Below are positions 29,432 to 39,397 of a DNA stretch of 64,000 bases, one piece after another. The notes below the pieces were generated by a model that was given only the letters and a program-made list of their open reading frames with translations, did no database searches and was not told the origin of the DNA. Location: NCBI GenBank assembly GCA_018335875.1, contig JAGXRN010000079.1, forward strand, positions 62,001 through 126,000. The letters run 5' to 3'. Position 1 is the stretch's first letter. The number at the start of each line of letters is the position of its first letter. Source of the stretch: Dethiobacter sp. GTDB taxonomy: Bacteria; Bacillota; Dethiobacteria; Dethiobacterales; Dethiobacteraceae. The translations under genes and the position numbers were made by a program.

Positions 29432-29584
29432 ATAAGTCCCTCCCAAATTTGTATTTACGCAAAGTAATAATGTTAAATTCTGCTCTCACCCTCTGGATTC
29501 CTGCCGCAGGAGATTAAACATTTAGAATATTTAATTTATAACTTCTTTTCACATATTTCTGTACCCTTAGAGAAAAAAAAGGTG

Positions 29585-29590
29585 TATAAT
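29585..29590 (+). promoter_or_regulatory. -10 box upstream of the 4HB-CoA dehydratase
   Basis: GTGTATAATTTATATAA contains an exact TATAAT about 43 bases before the ATG. No convincing -35 was found, so an activator may be needed. Confidence 0.45.
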
Positions 29591-29632
29591 TTATATAAAT
29601 CCTAATTTTTACTGTGGAAAGGGGTAATATCA

Positions 29633-31078
29633 ATGGCCTTGCGAAGCGCGCAAGAATACCGCCAGAGCGTGGCCGCGCAAAAACCGCGGCTGTTTCTCGG
29701 AGGCAAAAAAGTTGAGGACGTTTCCAGCGACCCTGTGATGAAAAGTGTTGTCGAATCTACAGCAAAGATCTATGAACTGGCCAAGGACCCGCGTTATACT
29801 GACATTATGACAGTACGCTCACACCTGACAGGTGAAATAATCAACCGCAACCTGCACGTGGCGGGAAGCATAGACGACCTGGAGAAAAGGGCGGAAATGG
29901 CACTTTTAACTTCACAGAAACTTGGCACCTGCAATTATCGTTGCGTAGGCGCTGATTGTCTCAACGCTTTAGCCAGCGTTACCTGGGAAATGGACAAGAC
30001 GAAGGGTTCCGACTACCACGGGCGGTTTAACCGTTTTCTTACTTACCTGCAGGAAAACGATCTGGCCTGCAGCGGCGCTGTTACTGACGCCAAGGGCGAC
30101 CGCAATAAAAAAATGAGCGAAGTAGACCCCGACATGTATGTACATATGTCAGACATGAACGACGACGGCATCTTTGTACGTGGAGCAAAACTTCACCAAA
30201 GCGGCGCTACCGTAGCCAATGAAACAATCGTTATACCCGGCGGCTTCCTGCGCCCCGGCGAGGAGAAGTTCGCCATAGCGTTTGCCGTGGCCAACAGCGC
30301 TCCGGGCATTACCTATATCGCCCAGCACAACGCCTTTAGCGCCGAGCGCGAGTCCTGCGAAGACATTTACGAACTTGGCAACCCTGTTTTCGGCCAGCGG
30401 GAAACCTGCATGATGATTTTTGAAGATGTGTTCATCCCCTGGGAGAGAGTCTTTCTCTGCGGCGAAACAGAATACACAGGCAAGCTGATTTCCCGCTTCG
30501 CCAAAATGCACCGTATGAACTGCGGCGGCGCCTGTAAGGTCGGCTTCGCAGATATTATCATCGGTGCATCTGTCTTAGCTTCTGAGTATTCAGGCACCGA
30601 TAAAGTCCCCCATATCCGTGAAATGCTCACAGAAATGGTGCGCCACTCCGAGGCAGCCCATGCCTGTACCATCGCCGCTGCAGTCAAAGGCAACGAGGAA
30701 CCGGCAGGCTCAGGCGTCTTTCTGCCAAACGACATGTTCGGCAATGTGGCAAAAATAACTACTGCTTACGGTTTCTGGCAGATAATGGCCTTAGCAGGAG
30801 ATATCGGCGGTGGCCTGATTGTAACTGCCCCCTCGCTGAAAGACCTGAAAAACGAAGAAACACGCCCCTACGTTGAAAAATATCTTGCGGCTGCTGAATC
30901 GGCTGAAAAAAGGCTGCGCATCTCCAAGGTACTGCAGAACTGGACAGCAGGCCTGCACGGCCCGGGTACCTGGCACGGCGCAGGCTCGCCGCAGGCGCAG
31001 AAGATCGCCCTTTACCGCGCGGCCAACTTAGAAGAGAAAAAAGCAATCGCCAGAGAAATAGCCGGCATAGAAGACTGA
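29633..31078 (+). CDS. abfD: 4-hydroxybutyryl-CoA dehydratase family protein
   Basis: Flavin and [4Fe-4S] enzyme family that dehydrates 4-hydroxybutyryl-CoA to crotonyl-CoA and isomerises vinylacetyl-CoA; related to 4-hydroxyphenylacetate 3-monooxygenases. 481 residues, normal length. The Fe-S ligands of the Clostridium aminobutyricum enzyme are matched by C100 and C104 (GTCNYRC), H293 (KMHRMN) and C301 followed by K302 (GGACKVG), with one extra residue between His and the last Cys. ATG with GGAAAGGGGTAATATCA. A damaged paralogue follows. Role probably in fermenting or oxidising 4-hydroxybutyrate/GABA-type substrates. Confidence 0.85.
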   Translation: MALRSAQEYRQSVAAQKPRLFLGGKKVEDVSSDPVMKSVVESTAKIYELAKDPRYTDIMTVRSHLTGEIINRNLHVAGSIDDLEKRAEMALLTSQKLGTCNYRCVGADCLNALASVTWEMDKTKGSDYHGRFNRFLTYLQENDLACSGAVTDAKGDRNKKMSEVDPDMYVHMSDMNDDGIFVRGAKLHQSGATVANETIVIPGGFLRPGEEKFAIAFAVANSAPGITYIAQHNAFSAERESCEDIYELGNPVFGQRETCMMIFEDVFIPWERVFLCGETEYTGKLISRFAKMHRMNCGGACKVGFADIIIGASVLASEYSGTDKVPHIREMLTEMVRHSEAAHACTIAAAVKGNEEPAGSGVFLPNDMFGNVAKITTAYGFWQIMALAGDIGGGLIVTAPSLKDLKNEETRPYVEKYLAAAESAEKRLRISKVLQNWTAGLHGPGTWHGAGSPQAQKIALYRAANLEEKKAIAREIAGIED

Positions 31079-31163
31079 AATAAAACGGGCCCGGGGCTGA
31101 AAACCCGGGTCCGACGACTCTTGATTTCTGCCAAAGAATGAGCAACCAGAGGAGGATGTTTCC

Positions 31164-32353
31164 ATGCCAGTTAAAACAAGGGAACAGTACCTGGAATCGT
31201 TGCGCGCAATGAGGACGAATGTATACAAGTTTGGTGAATTGATCACCGATGTGGCCTCACACCCCGCTACCCGGCGCGTGGTGGAAAGCCATGCCCGAGC
31301 CTTTGACAGCGTTCATGACCCCAAGAAAGAGAGTATTTTTACCACCGCTTCTTCATTCACCGGTGATAAAATCATGTCAAAACACCATCCCAGCAGGCCA
31401 ACCGCGACAGCAACGTCCATATGGTGGAAAAGCGGAAGGACGGCATAGTTGTGCGTGGTGCAAAAGCCATGATTGCCGGGGCGGCCGCCTCTAATGAAAT
31501 TTTTGTCCTGCCCGGCAGCGGCTACCGTGAACAGGACAGTGATTTTGCCGTGGCGTTCGTGGTGCCCCGGGATGCGCCGGGCCTGACACTGGTGGAATGC
31601 CGGCGCCCAAGTGACTGCCGCGAGCTGGAAGCAGGGTTTGACAGCCCGGTTGAAACCGGTACCACACAGTCATACCTTCTTTTTGACAATGTCTTCATCC
31701 CCGCCAAACGAGTGTTCATGGCCGGTGAGTACAGGTATACCGGCAATATCATCAAATATTTTACTGCCAACTACCGCGCCTGCATCGGAGGCTGCGTTAC
31801 CGGCCAGGGTGATGTGATGGTGGGTGCAGGTGTGCTGATGGCACGTGCCAACGGGTTATCGGCCAAGACATTCAAAGACAAATTTGTCCAGATGTCAGTT
31901 AACAACGAAACTACTTTCGGCATGGGTATCGGCGCCATTGCCATGGGATACGCCCACCCTTCAGGCGTTTGGTTCGCCAATGACCTGATGGCCCACGTCA
32001 ACAAGGTGCACGTAGCCACACTCCCCTACGAAACAAAAAGGCTTTTGCAGGAAATAAGCGGTGGCCTTGTTGAGACCGGTTGTTTCCCCTCAGCCGAAGA
32101 CTTTAACCATGAGGAGTATGGAGCTTTTGTCCAAGCGTGCCTCCAAGCCGGCAATGTATCCGCAAAATCACGGGCAAGAGCCGCGCGCCTCGCCGAATGG
32201 CTCACCATCGGCGCCGGCGTCCCCGGCTGCATGCACGGAGGCGGCTCACCCGACGGCGCTAAGCTGGTGGTCAGAGCCAACACGCCACTGGATGAATATG
32301 CGGCCCTGGCAAGGGAACTGGCAGGAATTCAGGAAGAAATAGCAGAACCATAG
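31164..32353 (+). pseudogene. Second 4HB-CoA dehydratase paralogue, central block deleted and frameshifted
   Basis: The N-terminal part reads well from ATG (ribosome site AGAGGAGGATGTTTCC): MPVKTREQYLESLRAM to SSFTGDKIMSKHH. The frame then switches near 31385-31395 and resumes as QQANRDSNVHMVEKRKDG and continues to the normal C terminus (GGGSPDGAKLVV, ARELAGIQEE). About 100 residues, including the two iron-sulfur cysteines of the GTCxxRC motif, are missing. In the surviving half NYRACIGGCVTG keeps the last Cys but lacks the His and Lys of the active site. It sits 85 bases behind abfD. A distinct, divergent family member before the damage. Confidence 0.85.
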
Positions 32354-32386
32354 ACAGTCTGCTATTACAACATAAGTTAAATTGAT

Positions 32387-32428
32387 GGAGCCCTGAAATG
32401 CCTGCGCATTGCCAGGGCTCCGTTTTTA
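32387..32428 (+). terminator. Terminator after the dehydratase pair
   Basis: GGAGCCCTG pairs with CAGGGCTCC and is followed by GTTTTTAAT on the plus strand, just before the convergent lipA stop. Confidence 0.85.
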
Positions 32429-32429
32429 A

Positions 32430-33278
32430 TCAATTGGTTCTAAAAAAATCCGAGGCATTGTATGAGCTTCTGACCAGTGGGGAAGAGGCCACGTATTTAA
32501 AGCCCAGCTTGCCGGCAACTGTTTTATATTCCCCGAAAATTTCCGGCTTGATAAAATCCTCTATCTCCAGATGCAGAGGTGAAGGCCTCAGGTATTGGCC
32601 AATTGTCAGAATATCACACCCAACTCCCCTTAAATCTTCCATCAGAGCTATAACTTCACCGGTTGTTTCTCCCAAACCAACCATAATGCCTGACTTGGTA
32701 TAGATAGCCGCATCGAGTTTTTTGACTTTCCCAAGCAGGCTCAATGACCGTGCATATTGTGCCTGTGGCCGGACTTTTTGATACAGCCTGGGCACGGTCT
32801 CCAGATTGTGGTTAACTATATCAGGCTTGGTTTCCACAACCTTTTCCAGTGACGCACAGCTGCCTTTAAAGTCGGGGATCAAAACCTCTACTGTAACAGC
32901 CGCGTTCTTCTGCTTTACCGCTTTTACTGTTTCAGCAAACTGTAGTGCGCCCCCGTCTTCCAGGTCGTCTCTTGTCACAGAAGTAATAACCACGTGCTTC
33001 AGGTCAAGCTTATTAACCATTGCGGCCACATTGGCAGGCTCATTGGGGTCGGGAGGATGAGGCAGGCCTTTGCCAACTGCGCAAAAACCGCAGCTCCTGG
33101 TGCACCTGTCTCCCATAATCATCACCGTTGCTGTGCCTTTGGCAAAGCACTCACCGAGATTGGGGCAATGGGCGCTCTCACAGACAGTATTCAGCCCAAG
33201 AGAATCAAGCATATTTTTCATCTGCTCCAGGACACCGGGTGCTGGGGCTCTTTGCTTTATCCATGGCGGAAGCTGCAT
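32430..33278 (-). CDS. lipA: Lipoyl synthase
   Basis: Radical-SAM enzyme inserting two sulfurs into octanoyl groups on carrier proteins. 282 residues. The auxiliary cluster ligands are C33, C38, C44 (CESAHCPNLGEC) and the radical-SAM cluster ligands C59, C63, C66 (CTRSCGFC). The C-terminal RSSYNA motif with the serine ligand of the auxiliary cluster is present (VRSSYNASDFF). It follows lipB by 21 bases. Products would be lipoylated GcvH or 2-oxoacid dehydrogenase E2, none of which is here. Confidence 0.97.
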   Translation of the reverse strand: MQLPPWIKQRAPAPGVLEQMKNMLDSLGLNTVCESAHCPNLGECFAKGTATVMIMGDRCTRSCGFCAVGKGLPHPPDPNEPANVAAMVNKLDLKHVVITSVTRDDLEDGGALQFAETVKAVKQKNAAVTVEVLIPDFKGSCASLEKVVETKPDIVNHNLETVPRLYQKVRPQAQYARSLSLLGKVKKLDAAIYTKSGIMVGLGETTGEVIALMEDLRGVGCDILTIGQYLRPSPLHLEIEDFIKPEIFGEYKTVAGKLGFKYVASSPLVRSSYNASDFFRTN

Positions 33279-33299
33279 TTTAAAACCTTCCTTTTTGCA

Positions 33300-33956
33300 T
33301 CACATTCCTGCGGCAAGGTGGACTTCAAAAACCTCTGCGAAGCATTCCGCAACTGACTTTTTTATCTCAAACATATCTATTTCATAACCGAGCAGCGTTT
33401 TCATGTTAGTAACTCCTTTGTCCGCTATCCCGCAGGGCACAATGTATGAGTAAGGCGTTAAATCATTATTTACATTAAGGGCAAAGCCGTGAAAGCTTAC
33501 CCATCTCTTAACACCCACACCGATGGCGGCAATCTTGTCCCTGCCTGCCCAGACGCCGGTTAACCCTTCAATGGTGTGCGTTTCTAAGCCATAACGCGAG
33601 AGAGCCCTGATTATAACCTCTTCGTATTTGCGTATAACAATGTGTAAGTCGCTGCCATGTCCTGTCAGATCAAGAATCGGGTATGCCACCAACTGGCCGG
33701 GGCAGTGGCAGGTTATATCCCCGCCGCGATTTGTTTCGAATAATTCTATATTTTTTTCTTTCAGGCTATCAGGAGACAAAAGCAGATTTTCGTATACTCC
33801 TGCCCTGCCCATTGTTATAACAGGATGGTGCTCGACAAAAAGCAAAGTATCGCTGATTGCTCCGTTTATCCTGTTTTCCAGCAGTTCCAGCTGTAACCTG
33901 AAGGTGTCGCCATAACTTTTTTTGCCCAAGTCAAGCAATTTTATCGTATTGTTCAT
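33300..33956 (-). CDS. lipB: Octanoyl transferase LipB
   Basis: Transfers octanoyl from acyl carrier protein to target lysines. 218 residues with VEHHPVITMGRAG, NRGGDITCHCPGQLVAYPI (GGxxTxHxPGQ motif), KIAAIGVGVKRWVSFHGFALNV with the catalytic lysine, and IVPCGIADKGVT containing the catalytic cysteine. Operon partner of lipA. Length is normal. Confidence 0.96.
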   Translation of the reverse strand: MNNTIKLLDLGKKSYGDTFRLQLELLENRINGAISDTLLFVEHHPVITMGRAGVYENLLLSPDSLKEKNIELFETNRGGDITCHCPGQLVAYPILDLTGHGSDLHIVIRKYEEVIIRALSRYGLETHTIEGLTGVWAGRDKIAAIGVGVKRWVSFHGFALNVNNDLTPYSYIVPCGIADKGVTNMKTLLGYEIDMFEIKKSVAECFAEVFEVHLAAGM

Positions 33957-34042
33957 ATTTCACCTGCTGTAAAATGTTAAGTAGAAGACATTACTTGTTT
34001 TATGTTAGCACCGTCCGGCTTTGATTTCAACATCCTGATGAC

Positions 34043-35281
34043 TTAATCTTTCACACTAAGCTTCCTGGCCAAAAACAGGACCAGGAGCAGTGAAACAGCG
34101 CCGATTACTATGTTAAAGGCAATATCCATTCTAAAGGGCGCCTGTTTCGCCTCCGGCTCTTCCCTTCTCACAAGCGCACCCAGAGTAAGAAAATTCTGCT
34201 CTTCCCTTTCCACATGGCTTTTATAGAGCTCAATTTCATAGTTTGGCTTTACAGCCTGCGGGTTGCCAAAGTACAGGCGGTATGCGCCGCTGCCTTTGTG
34301 CTCGAACACAGCTTTATCCAACAGGTAATCTACACGGATGCTGCTGATGTCAAGCGGGCGGTTGTCAAGGTTATTTATTTTTATAGTTATCTTTTCAGCG
34401 GAGACAGGGGTGTGCGCAAATCCGATGACAGTGTTTTTGATATTGTAGTCTTTAAACTGCAGATTGTGCAGTCCCCCGCTGTACAGTTGCAAGCCGTTAT
34501 CGTCGTATACTTCAAACTTGCGCTGGAAATTTTCATTTATTGACAGGTGAATGTTTTTAATTCTGAGGCGGCTGCTGTTATCCAGTGTAATATAAGTATA
34601 TTTATCTTCATGCCTGACATTGCTCTGCAGGACCCTGCTTCTTTGATAGTTTTCATACTCTCTCTCCCTGAAGCTGTGGACAAGCTGCAGTCCAAGCTGT
34701 ATTTTTTCCACGTTGTCAGGAATCTTTATTCTGTAATAACCATACTTTTTTGTCTCCGGCAGCATTAACTGATTTTTAATAAGGTTATCAACTCTATAGA
34801 CTGTGTCCCTTATTAAAAAATCCCACACTACACCGTCGTGGCTGCCATATACCTCGATATTTTTCAGGAAATTAAACGCGGGCAGGGAAAACACCAGCTT
34901 GTTGCCTAAAATATCCGCGTTTTGCTGCAGAGGAGATGCTTTAAAATCAAGGTATGTGGCGCCATCCTTTTTAAACTGGTCGGCAAGTGTGGTGACATAG
35001 AGAGTTTCAGTCAGCTTTTCAGCGGCGGAACCGGTGTGAATGTAGTACGGGAAAAGCTCTCCTTTTGCATCGGCCACTCTTAAGTCGGCAAGGTCTGTAC
35101 GTGCGTGTCTGTACACTTCCTCATCCAGAAATAAAGCTTTATACCCGCTCCCGGTGCTTAATTGGATCTCTTTATGAAATTCCCAATCAGCAGGGAAATT
35201 AATTCCGGCAAAGCCGCCTGCAGCGGGAAAAAGCAGCAGGGCAAGAAACAGCAGAAAGAAAAGCCTACATTTTTTCAGCAT
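34043..35281 (-). CDS. DUF3999-like exported/membrane protein
   Basis: About 412 residues from ATG (MLKKCRLFFLLFLALLL) with GGAGGGATTTAAAC as ribosome site inside the previous gene, which it overlaps by 17 bases. It has an N-terminal signal/anchor helix, a long extracytoplasmic beta-rich region with two jelly-roll-like repeats (DFLIRDTVYRVDN, IKINNLDNRPLDISSIRVDY) and a C-terminal membrane helix (MDIAFNIVIGAVSLLLVLFL) with a short basic tail. DUF3999 proteins are habitually found next to DUF2339 proteins, as here. Cell-envelope role, otherwise unknown. Confidence 0.75.
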   Translation of the reverse strand: MLKKCRLFFLLFLALLLFPAAGGFAGINFPADWEFHKEIQLSTGSGYKALFLDEEVYRHARTDLADLRVADAKGELFPYYIHTGSAAEKLTETLYVTTLADQFKKDGATYLDFKASPLQQNADILGNKLVFSLPAFNFLKNIEVYGSHDGVVWDFLIRDTVYRVDNLIKNQLMLPETKKYGYYRIKIPDNVEKIQLGLQLVHSFREREYENYQRSRVLQSNVRHEDKYTYITLDNSSRLRIKNIHLSINENFQRKFEVYDDNGLQLYSGGLHNLQFKDYNIKNTVIGFAHTPVSAEKITIKINNLDNRPLDISSIRVDYLLDKAVFEHKGSGAYRLYFGNPQAVKPNYEIELYKSHVEREEQNFLTLGALVRREEPEAKQAPFRMDIAFNIVIGAVSLLLVLFLARKLSVKD

Positions 35282-37781
35282 GTTTAAATCCCTCCACACT
35301 TTTTTCCAGTCTCTGATAGATATATGATATGCCCACCAGCATCAGGCCAAAGCAAAAGTAAGCAATTATCCTGCGCACCGAAGTGAGGTAGCTCAAGTCA
35401 AAAAGGAACAGTTTGGCCGTGGAAAAGAGGGATAGCCCAAGGCCAAGACGCCTGATACTGACATATTTTTGTTTAAAGCCAAAAAGTATGAACGAGACTG
35501 CCAGGAGAAGATAAGACAGGCTGAATGCGAGATTGGACAGTGAGAGCCTAAACTGAAAGAGCAGAAAGACCGAGGCGGTAACAAGCAGATATACTCCCAT
35601 AAACAGCGGGTAGATTTCAAGGCTTAAATTTCTGTCACGTATTACCGCCAATATTAACCTGCGCGCACAAAGAAGCACAAAAATATTGTAGGCAACAAGC
35701 ACGCCCATGGCCAGATACTCCGCCTTTCCGTTTGTGCCATACAGCCAGTGGAGCGGCCGCAGGACCGGAATATTAATGTTTATATGCAATGTAAACAAGC
35801 AGCCGGCCAGGTATAGGAACATGCTGAAGTACCTGACCACTCTGTCGTAGAACAGAGGCACTGATGACACCGCATACCCCGTGCCAAATGTCAGCAGCGC
35901 CACAATCAGCCAGCGGTATAAATCGCGATGGGAATTGACGGGCGTGGCATAATTGAAAAACCATGTGCCTGAGTAGAGCAGGTAGACCCAAAGATTAAAA
36001 AGTGACAAATATTTAAAGTAGGCAATATTTCTGCCAATGGCTCCGTCCCCTGGATATTTTTGCCCTTTTAGATAATTAAAAGTTATCAGCAGCATACCGG
36101 CTGTGACTGAAAAATATTTAAAATTGAAATATGGGACGTGGAAACCGGAGAGAGCCTGGAAGTCATAAAGGTAAAAAGCTGCCAGGCAGAGCAGAAAAAT
36201 GGCCCAGCCGGCCTGCTCCATTCTCTTTATTCTGTTTTTGAAGCCATAAATCACAAGGACTGCACCTTCCACCAGCCAGCCCAACGACAGCCAGCGGATA
36301 CCAAATTGCAGCGGAATCATCAGTACCGCAAAAGTTAAAGCAGTACTGTAAAAAAGAGTGGTAGCTGCCACTTCACCTTTTATCCTTTGCAGCGTGAAAC
36401 GGGCGAGGAACGCATAGCTCAGGCAGAAAACAAGGGCCATCAGGCCTCTCAGGTAGCCAAGCCCGGCATCGCCAAGCAAACCGTAGATAAGGACGCTGTT
36501 GAAAGAAGTGTTCAGCCCAAGCAGCACGATGTCGGCAGCATTCAGCTTTCTCCTGTATCGAAGCGGATAGCCAAGCGTAATGCCGAGATACATAAAAAAT
36601 GTCAGGATTGAGAACAGGATACCTATGATTTCACCCTGCAGGTTCATAATCAGGTAAGCCTGGGTGGGGATGTTTAGTATAAAGCTGATATAATTGACAA
36701 TACTCCAGCGCTTATAAAATGATATCAATAGGATGGACAGGTTCAGCACAAACAGGTAGCCCATGGCAGAGTTAAAATCAAGTGCGGGCAGGCCGTAGGA
36801 AAATACATAGAGCAGCAAAGGGAGATACCCGCCGGCAAGCCCCAAAGAGCAGATAGTTTTTGAATTATACCTGAGTGAAAGCACTACTGCGGTGGCAGTC
36901 ACCATCACCACAAGGCCAAAAGCAGTACTCATATTCATGATGTTGAGCAAAAAGTGGCTGTAGAAAATAGAACTGTAAAGCACTGCAATGCCGCCGCCGA
37001 TCAGGCCGGTGGAAAAAACGTCTTTCTCTTTCCTGTAAAACAACTCTCCCCCTGCCAGCATCAGCACACCCAGAATAAAAAAGACAATCCCTTTCATATA
37101 GTCGCTAAACCAGCCATAGGTGTACCTGAAGGCCGCAGCCACACCGAAAAGAATAAGGAGTATGCCTATCTTGTTGGCGATGTTAAGCCCTATCTTCATC
37201 TCCAGTTGGTTTTGCCTGACGCGTTCCTTCACCACTTCCTCGCTCAGTTCTTCCGCTGCCAGGACGTCAAATTTTGCCCTTGCCTCGCTCAGCACTTCTT
37301 TGTCTTCCCGGTACATGCGCTTACGCTGGTCGGCGATTTTTCCCTGCAGCTCTTCTGACAACTCGTTTAACCTTGCACTAAATTCACTTTTTTCCCGCTC
37401 CAGGTCCTGTGCTGCCAACTTCCTCAGCTGCTCAACCCTCTGCCTGGCCTTGCCGGCGATGGCCGAGAGGCTGTCTTCTTGCTGCCTGGCCTGGCTTTTA
37501 AAATATGTCTCAAGCTTCTTTTGCGACAATTTGATGATAGCCAGTTTCTCATCAAGAATCTGTTCCCTGAGGGTCAGCTTTAAATGGGTATTCTCACGGC
37601 TTGCTGCTTCATATTTTTTTTCCAGCTCAGCGATTGTTTTTTTGCTCATTTCAAGTTCTTGCTTCAAAGCGGCATTTTCGTTTACAAGAGATGAGGATTC
37701 ATACTCTTTTACGAACGATTCATACTCGTGTACAAACCTGTGGAGATTTTCCTTCATGTTTGTTAATTTTTTATCATCCAT
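35265..37781 (-). CDS. DUF2339 polytopic membrane protein with N-terminal coiled coil
   Basis: 838 residues from ATG (MDDKKLTNMKENLHRF) behind GGGAGG. Residues about 1-175 are a charged coiled coil rich in Glu/Lys/Gln; the remaining length consists of roughly two dozen hydrophobic helices in pairs with short loops, typical of DUF2339. The end overlaps the DUF3999 gene, so the two are translationally coupled and probably form a complex. Lone operon, unrelated to the flanking lip and mmd genes. Function not known for the family; envelope or polysaccharide roles are guesses. Confidence 0.8.
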   Translation of the reverse strand: MDDKKLTNMKENLHRFVHEYESFVKEYESSSLVNENAALKQELEMSKKTIAELEKKYEAASRENTHLKLTLREQILDEKLAIIKLSQKKLETYFKSQARQQEDSLSAIAGKARQRVEQLRKLAAQDLEREKSEFSARLNELSEELQGKIADQRKRMYREDKEVLSEARAKFDVLAAEELSEEVVKERVRQNQLEMKIGLNIANKIGILLILFGVAAAFRYTYGWFSDYMKGIVFFILGVLMLAGGELFYRKEKDVFSTGLIGGGIAVLYSSIFYSHFLLNIMNMSTAFGLVVMVTATAVVLSLRYNSKTICSLGLAGGYLPLLLYVFSYGLPALDFNSAMGYLFVLNLSILLISFYKRWSIVNYISFILNIPTQAYLIMNLQGEIIGILFSILTFFMYLGITLGYPLRYRRKLNAADIVLLGLNTSFNSVLIYGLLGDAGLGYLRGLMALVFCLSYAFLARFTLQRIKGEVAATTLFYSTALTFAVLMIPLQFGIRWLSLGWLVEGAVLVIYGFKNRIKRMEQAGWAIFLLCLAAFYLYDFQALSGFHVPYFNFKYFSVTAGMLLITFNYLKGQKYPGDGAIGRNIAYFKYLSLFNLWVYLLYSGTWFFNYATPVNSHRDLYRWLIVALLTFGTGYAVSSVPLFYDRVVRYFSMFLYLAGCLFTLHININIPVLRPLHWLYGTNGKAEYLAMGVLVAYNIFVLLCARRLILAVIRDRNLSLEIYPLFMGVYLLVTASVFLLFQFRLSLSNLAFSLSYLLLAVSFILFGFKQKYVSIRRLGLGLSLFSTAKLFLFDLSYLTSVRRIIAYFCFGLMLVGISYIYQRLEKSVEGFKHAEKM

Positions 37782-37813
37782 CGACACAGCCTCCCTTATA
37801 AAAATATGGGAAA

Positions 37814-37836
37814 AGGAGACTCAAAATGAGTCTCCT
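37814..37836 (-). terminator. Terminator of the methylmalonyl-CoA operon
   Basis: AGGAGACTC and GAGTCTCCT form a perfect 9-bp stem with loop ATTTT, followed by TTTTCCC on the minus strand, just past the carboxyltransferase stop. Confidence 0.85.
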
Positions 37837-37843
37837 GGTTTGT

Positions 37844-39385
37844 TTAGAGAGGAATATTACCGTGTTTCTTGCGGGGACGGTCCTCCTGCTTGTTGGCGAG
37901 CATCTCCAGCCCGCGCAAAAGGTAGCGGCGTGTTTCGCGGGGGTCGATAACATCATCGACCCAGCCGCGTGCCGCGGCAATATAGGGGTTGGAATACTTG
38001 TCCCTGTACTGCTGTACACGCTGGTTGCGCTCAGCCGCCGGGTCCTGGGCATTTTCAATCTCCCTGCGGTAAACTATGTTTGCTGCGCCTTCAGGCCCCA
38101 TGACAGCAATTTCTGCCGTTGGCCAGGCCAAAGCAAGGTCGCCGCGCAGGCAGCGTGAACTCATAGCAATGTAGGAACCACCGTAGGCCTTGCGCAGTAT
38201 AACCTGAATCTTGGGCACTGTTGCTTCCGAATAGGCGTAAAGAACTTTTGCGCCGTGACGGATAATGCCGCCGTACTCCTGAGTTACACCCGGCAGATAA
38301 CCGGGTACATCAACAAAAGTAACCAGCGGAATGTTGAAGCAATCGCAAAAACGCACAAAACGCGCAATCTTATCGGACGAATTAATATCAAGGCAGCCTG
38401 CCAGCACCTTCGCCTGGTTGGCGATAATTCCCACCGACTTGCCACCGAGGCGGGCAAACCCTACCACAGCGTTTTGGGCAAAATGCTCGTGGACTTCCAG
38501 GAACTTGCTGCCATCCACCACACGCTGTATAATTTCCCTCACATCGTAGGGCTTGTTGGGATTGTCAGGCACGATAGATGCCAGTTCTGAAGCATCAAGG
38601 GCGGGCTCCTCCGCTTGGGCAAAAGGAGGCTCATCGAGGTTGTTGGACGGCAGGTAAGACAGCAGCTGCCGGAGCTTGGACATGCAATCGGCCTCGTCCG
38701 CCGCTTTAAAGTGGGCAACGCCGCTTGTCTCGTTGTGCGTCCCGGCGCCGCCGAGGGCTTCGGCGGAAACCTCTTCACCCGTCACGGCTTTAATTACCTG
38801 GGGTCCGGTTATAAACATCTGGCTCGTCTTTTCCACCATAAAAATAAAGTCGGTGATGGCGGGAGAGTAAACAGCGCCGCCGGCGCTTGGACCCATAATT
38901 ACCGAAATCTGTGGAATTACACCGGAGGCGATCGTATTGCGGAAAAAAATCTCGCCGTAACCGTTTAGTGCCCTGACACCCTCCTGGATGCGCGCGCCTC
39001 CCGAGTCGTTTAAACCGATGCAGGGCGCACCTGTTTTTAGTGCCAGATCCATAACCTTGCAGATTTTCGCAGCATGCGCCTCCCCCAGGGAGCCACCGGC
39101 CACTGTGAAGTCCTGAGCGAAAACATATACAGACCGCCCGTCCACTGTGCCATAGCCCGTGACCACACCCTCACCCGGATTTGTTTTGCCTACTTCGTCG
39201 GCGTCTTCAAGCTCGGTCTGGACAAATACATCCATCTCTGAGAAACTGCCCGGGTCAAGCAGCATCTGCAGGCGCTCCCGCGCTGTCTGTTTACCTTTGC
39301 CATGCTGGTCGGCGATTCTTTTTTCGCCCCCCCCAAGCTCAACCAATTGCCTTCTTTCAAGGAGTAATTTCAGCTTATCTTCCAC
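37844..39385 (-). CDS. mmdA: Methylmalonyl-CoA decarboxylase alpha / propionyl-CoA carboxyltransferase subunit
   Basis: Moves the carboxyl group between methylmalonyl-CoA/propionyl-CoA and biotin. About 513 residues; the start is taken as GTG (VEDKLKLLLERR) with AGGAGG 8 bases away. Acyl-CoA carboxylase motifs: GSFSEMDVFVQTE, GGSLGEAHAAKI, GGARIQEGVRAL, GPSAGGAVYSPA, FVDVPGYLPGVTQEYGG. Biotin carrier and membrane subunits (mmdB-D) are not in the operon. It is the last gene after mce. Whether it acts as sodium-pump decarboxylase or as transcarboxylase subunit cannot be read from it alone. Confidence 0.92.
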   Translation of the reverse strand: MEDKLKLLLERRQLVELGGGEKRIADQHGKGKQTARERLQMLLDPGSFSEMDVFVQTELEDADEVGKTNPGEGVVTGYGTVDGRSVYVFAQDFTVAGGSLGEAHAAKICKVMDLALKTGAPCIGLNDSGGARIQEGVRALNGYGEIFFRNTIASGVIPQISVIMGPSAGGAVYSPAITDFIFMVEKTSQMFITGPQVIKAVTGEEVSAEALGGAGTHNETSGVAHFKAADEADCMSKLRQLLSYLPSNNLDEPPFAQAEEPALDASELASIVPDNPNKPYDVREIIQRVVDGSKFLEVHEHFAQNAVVGFARLGGKSVGIIANQAKVLAGCLDINSSDKIARFVRFCDCFNIPLVTFVDVPGYLPGVTQEYGGIIRHGAKVLYAYSEATVPKIQVILRKAYGGSYIAMSSRCLRGDLALAWPTAEIAVMGPEGAANIVYRREIENAQDPAAERNQRVQQYRDKYSNPYIAAARGWVDDVIDPRETRRYLLRGLEMLANKQEDRPRKKHGNIPL

Positions 39386-39397
39386 TGGCCACACCTC

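Noticed and set aside
37120-37950. 276-codon open frame antisense to the DUF2339 gene
   Set aside because: Ser/Leu/Phe-rich mirror of the coiled-coil coding strand; no start signals; crosses a good terminator.
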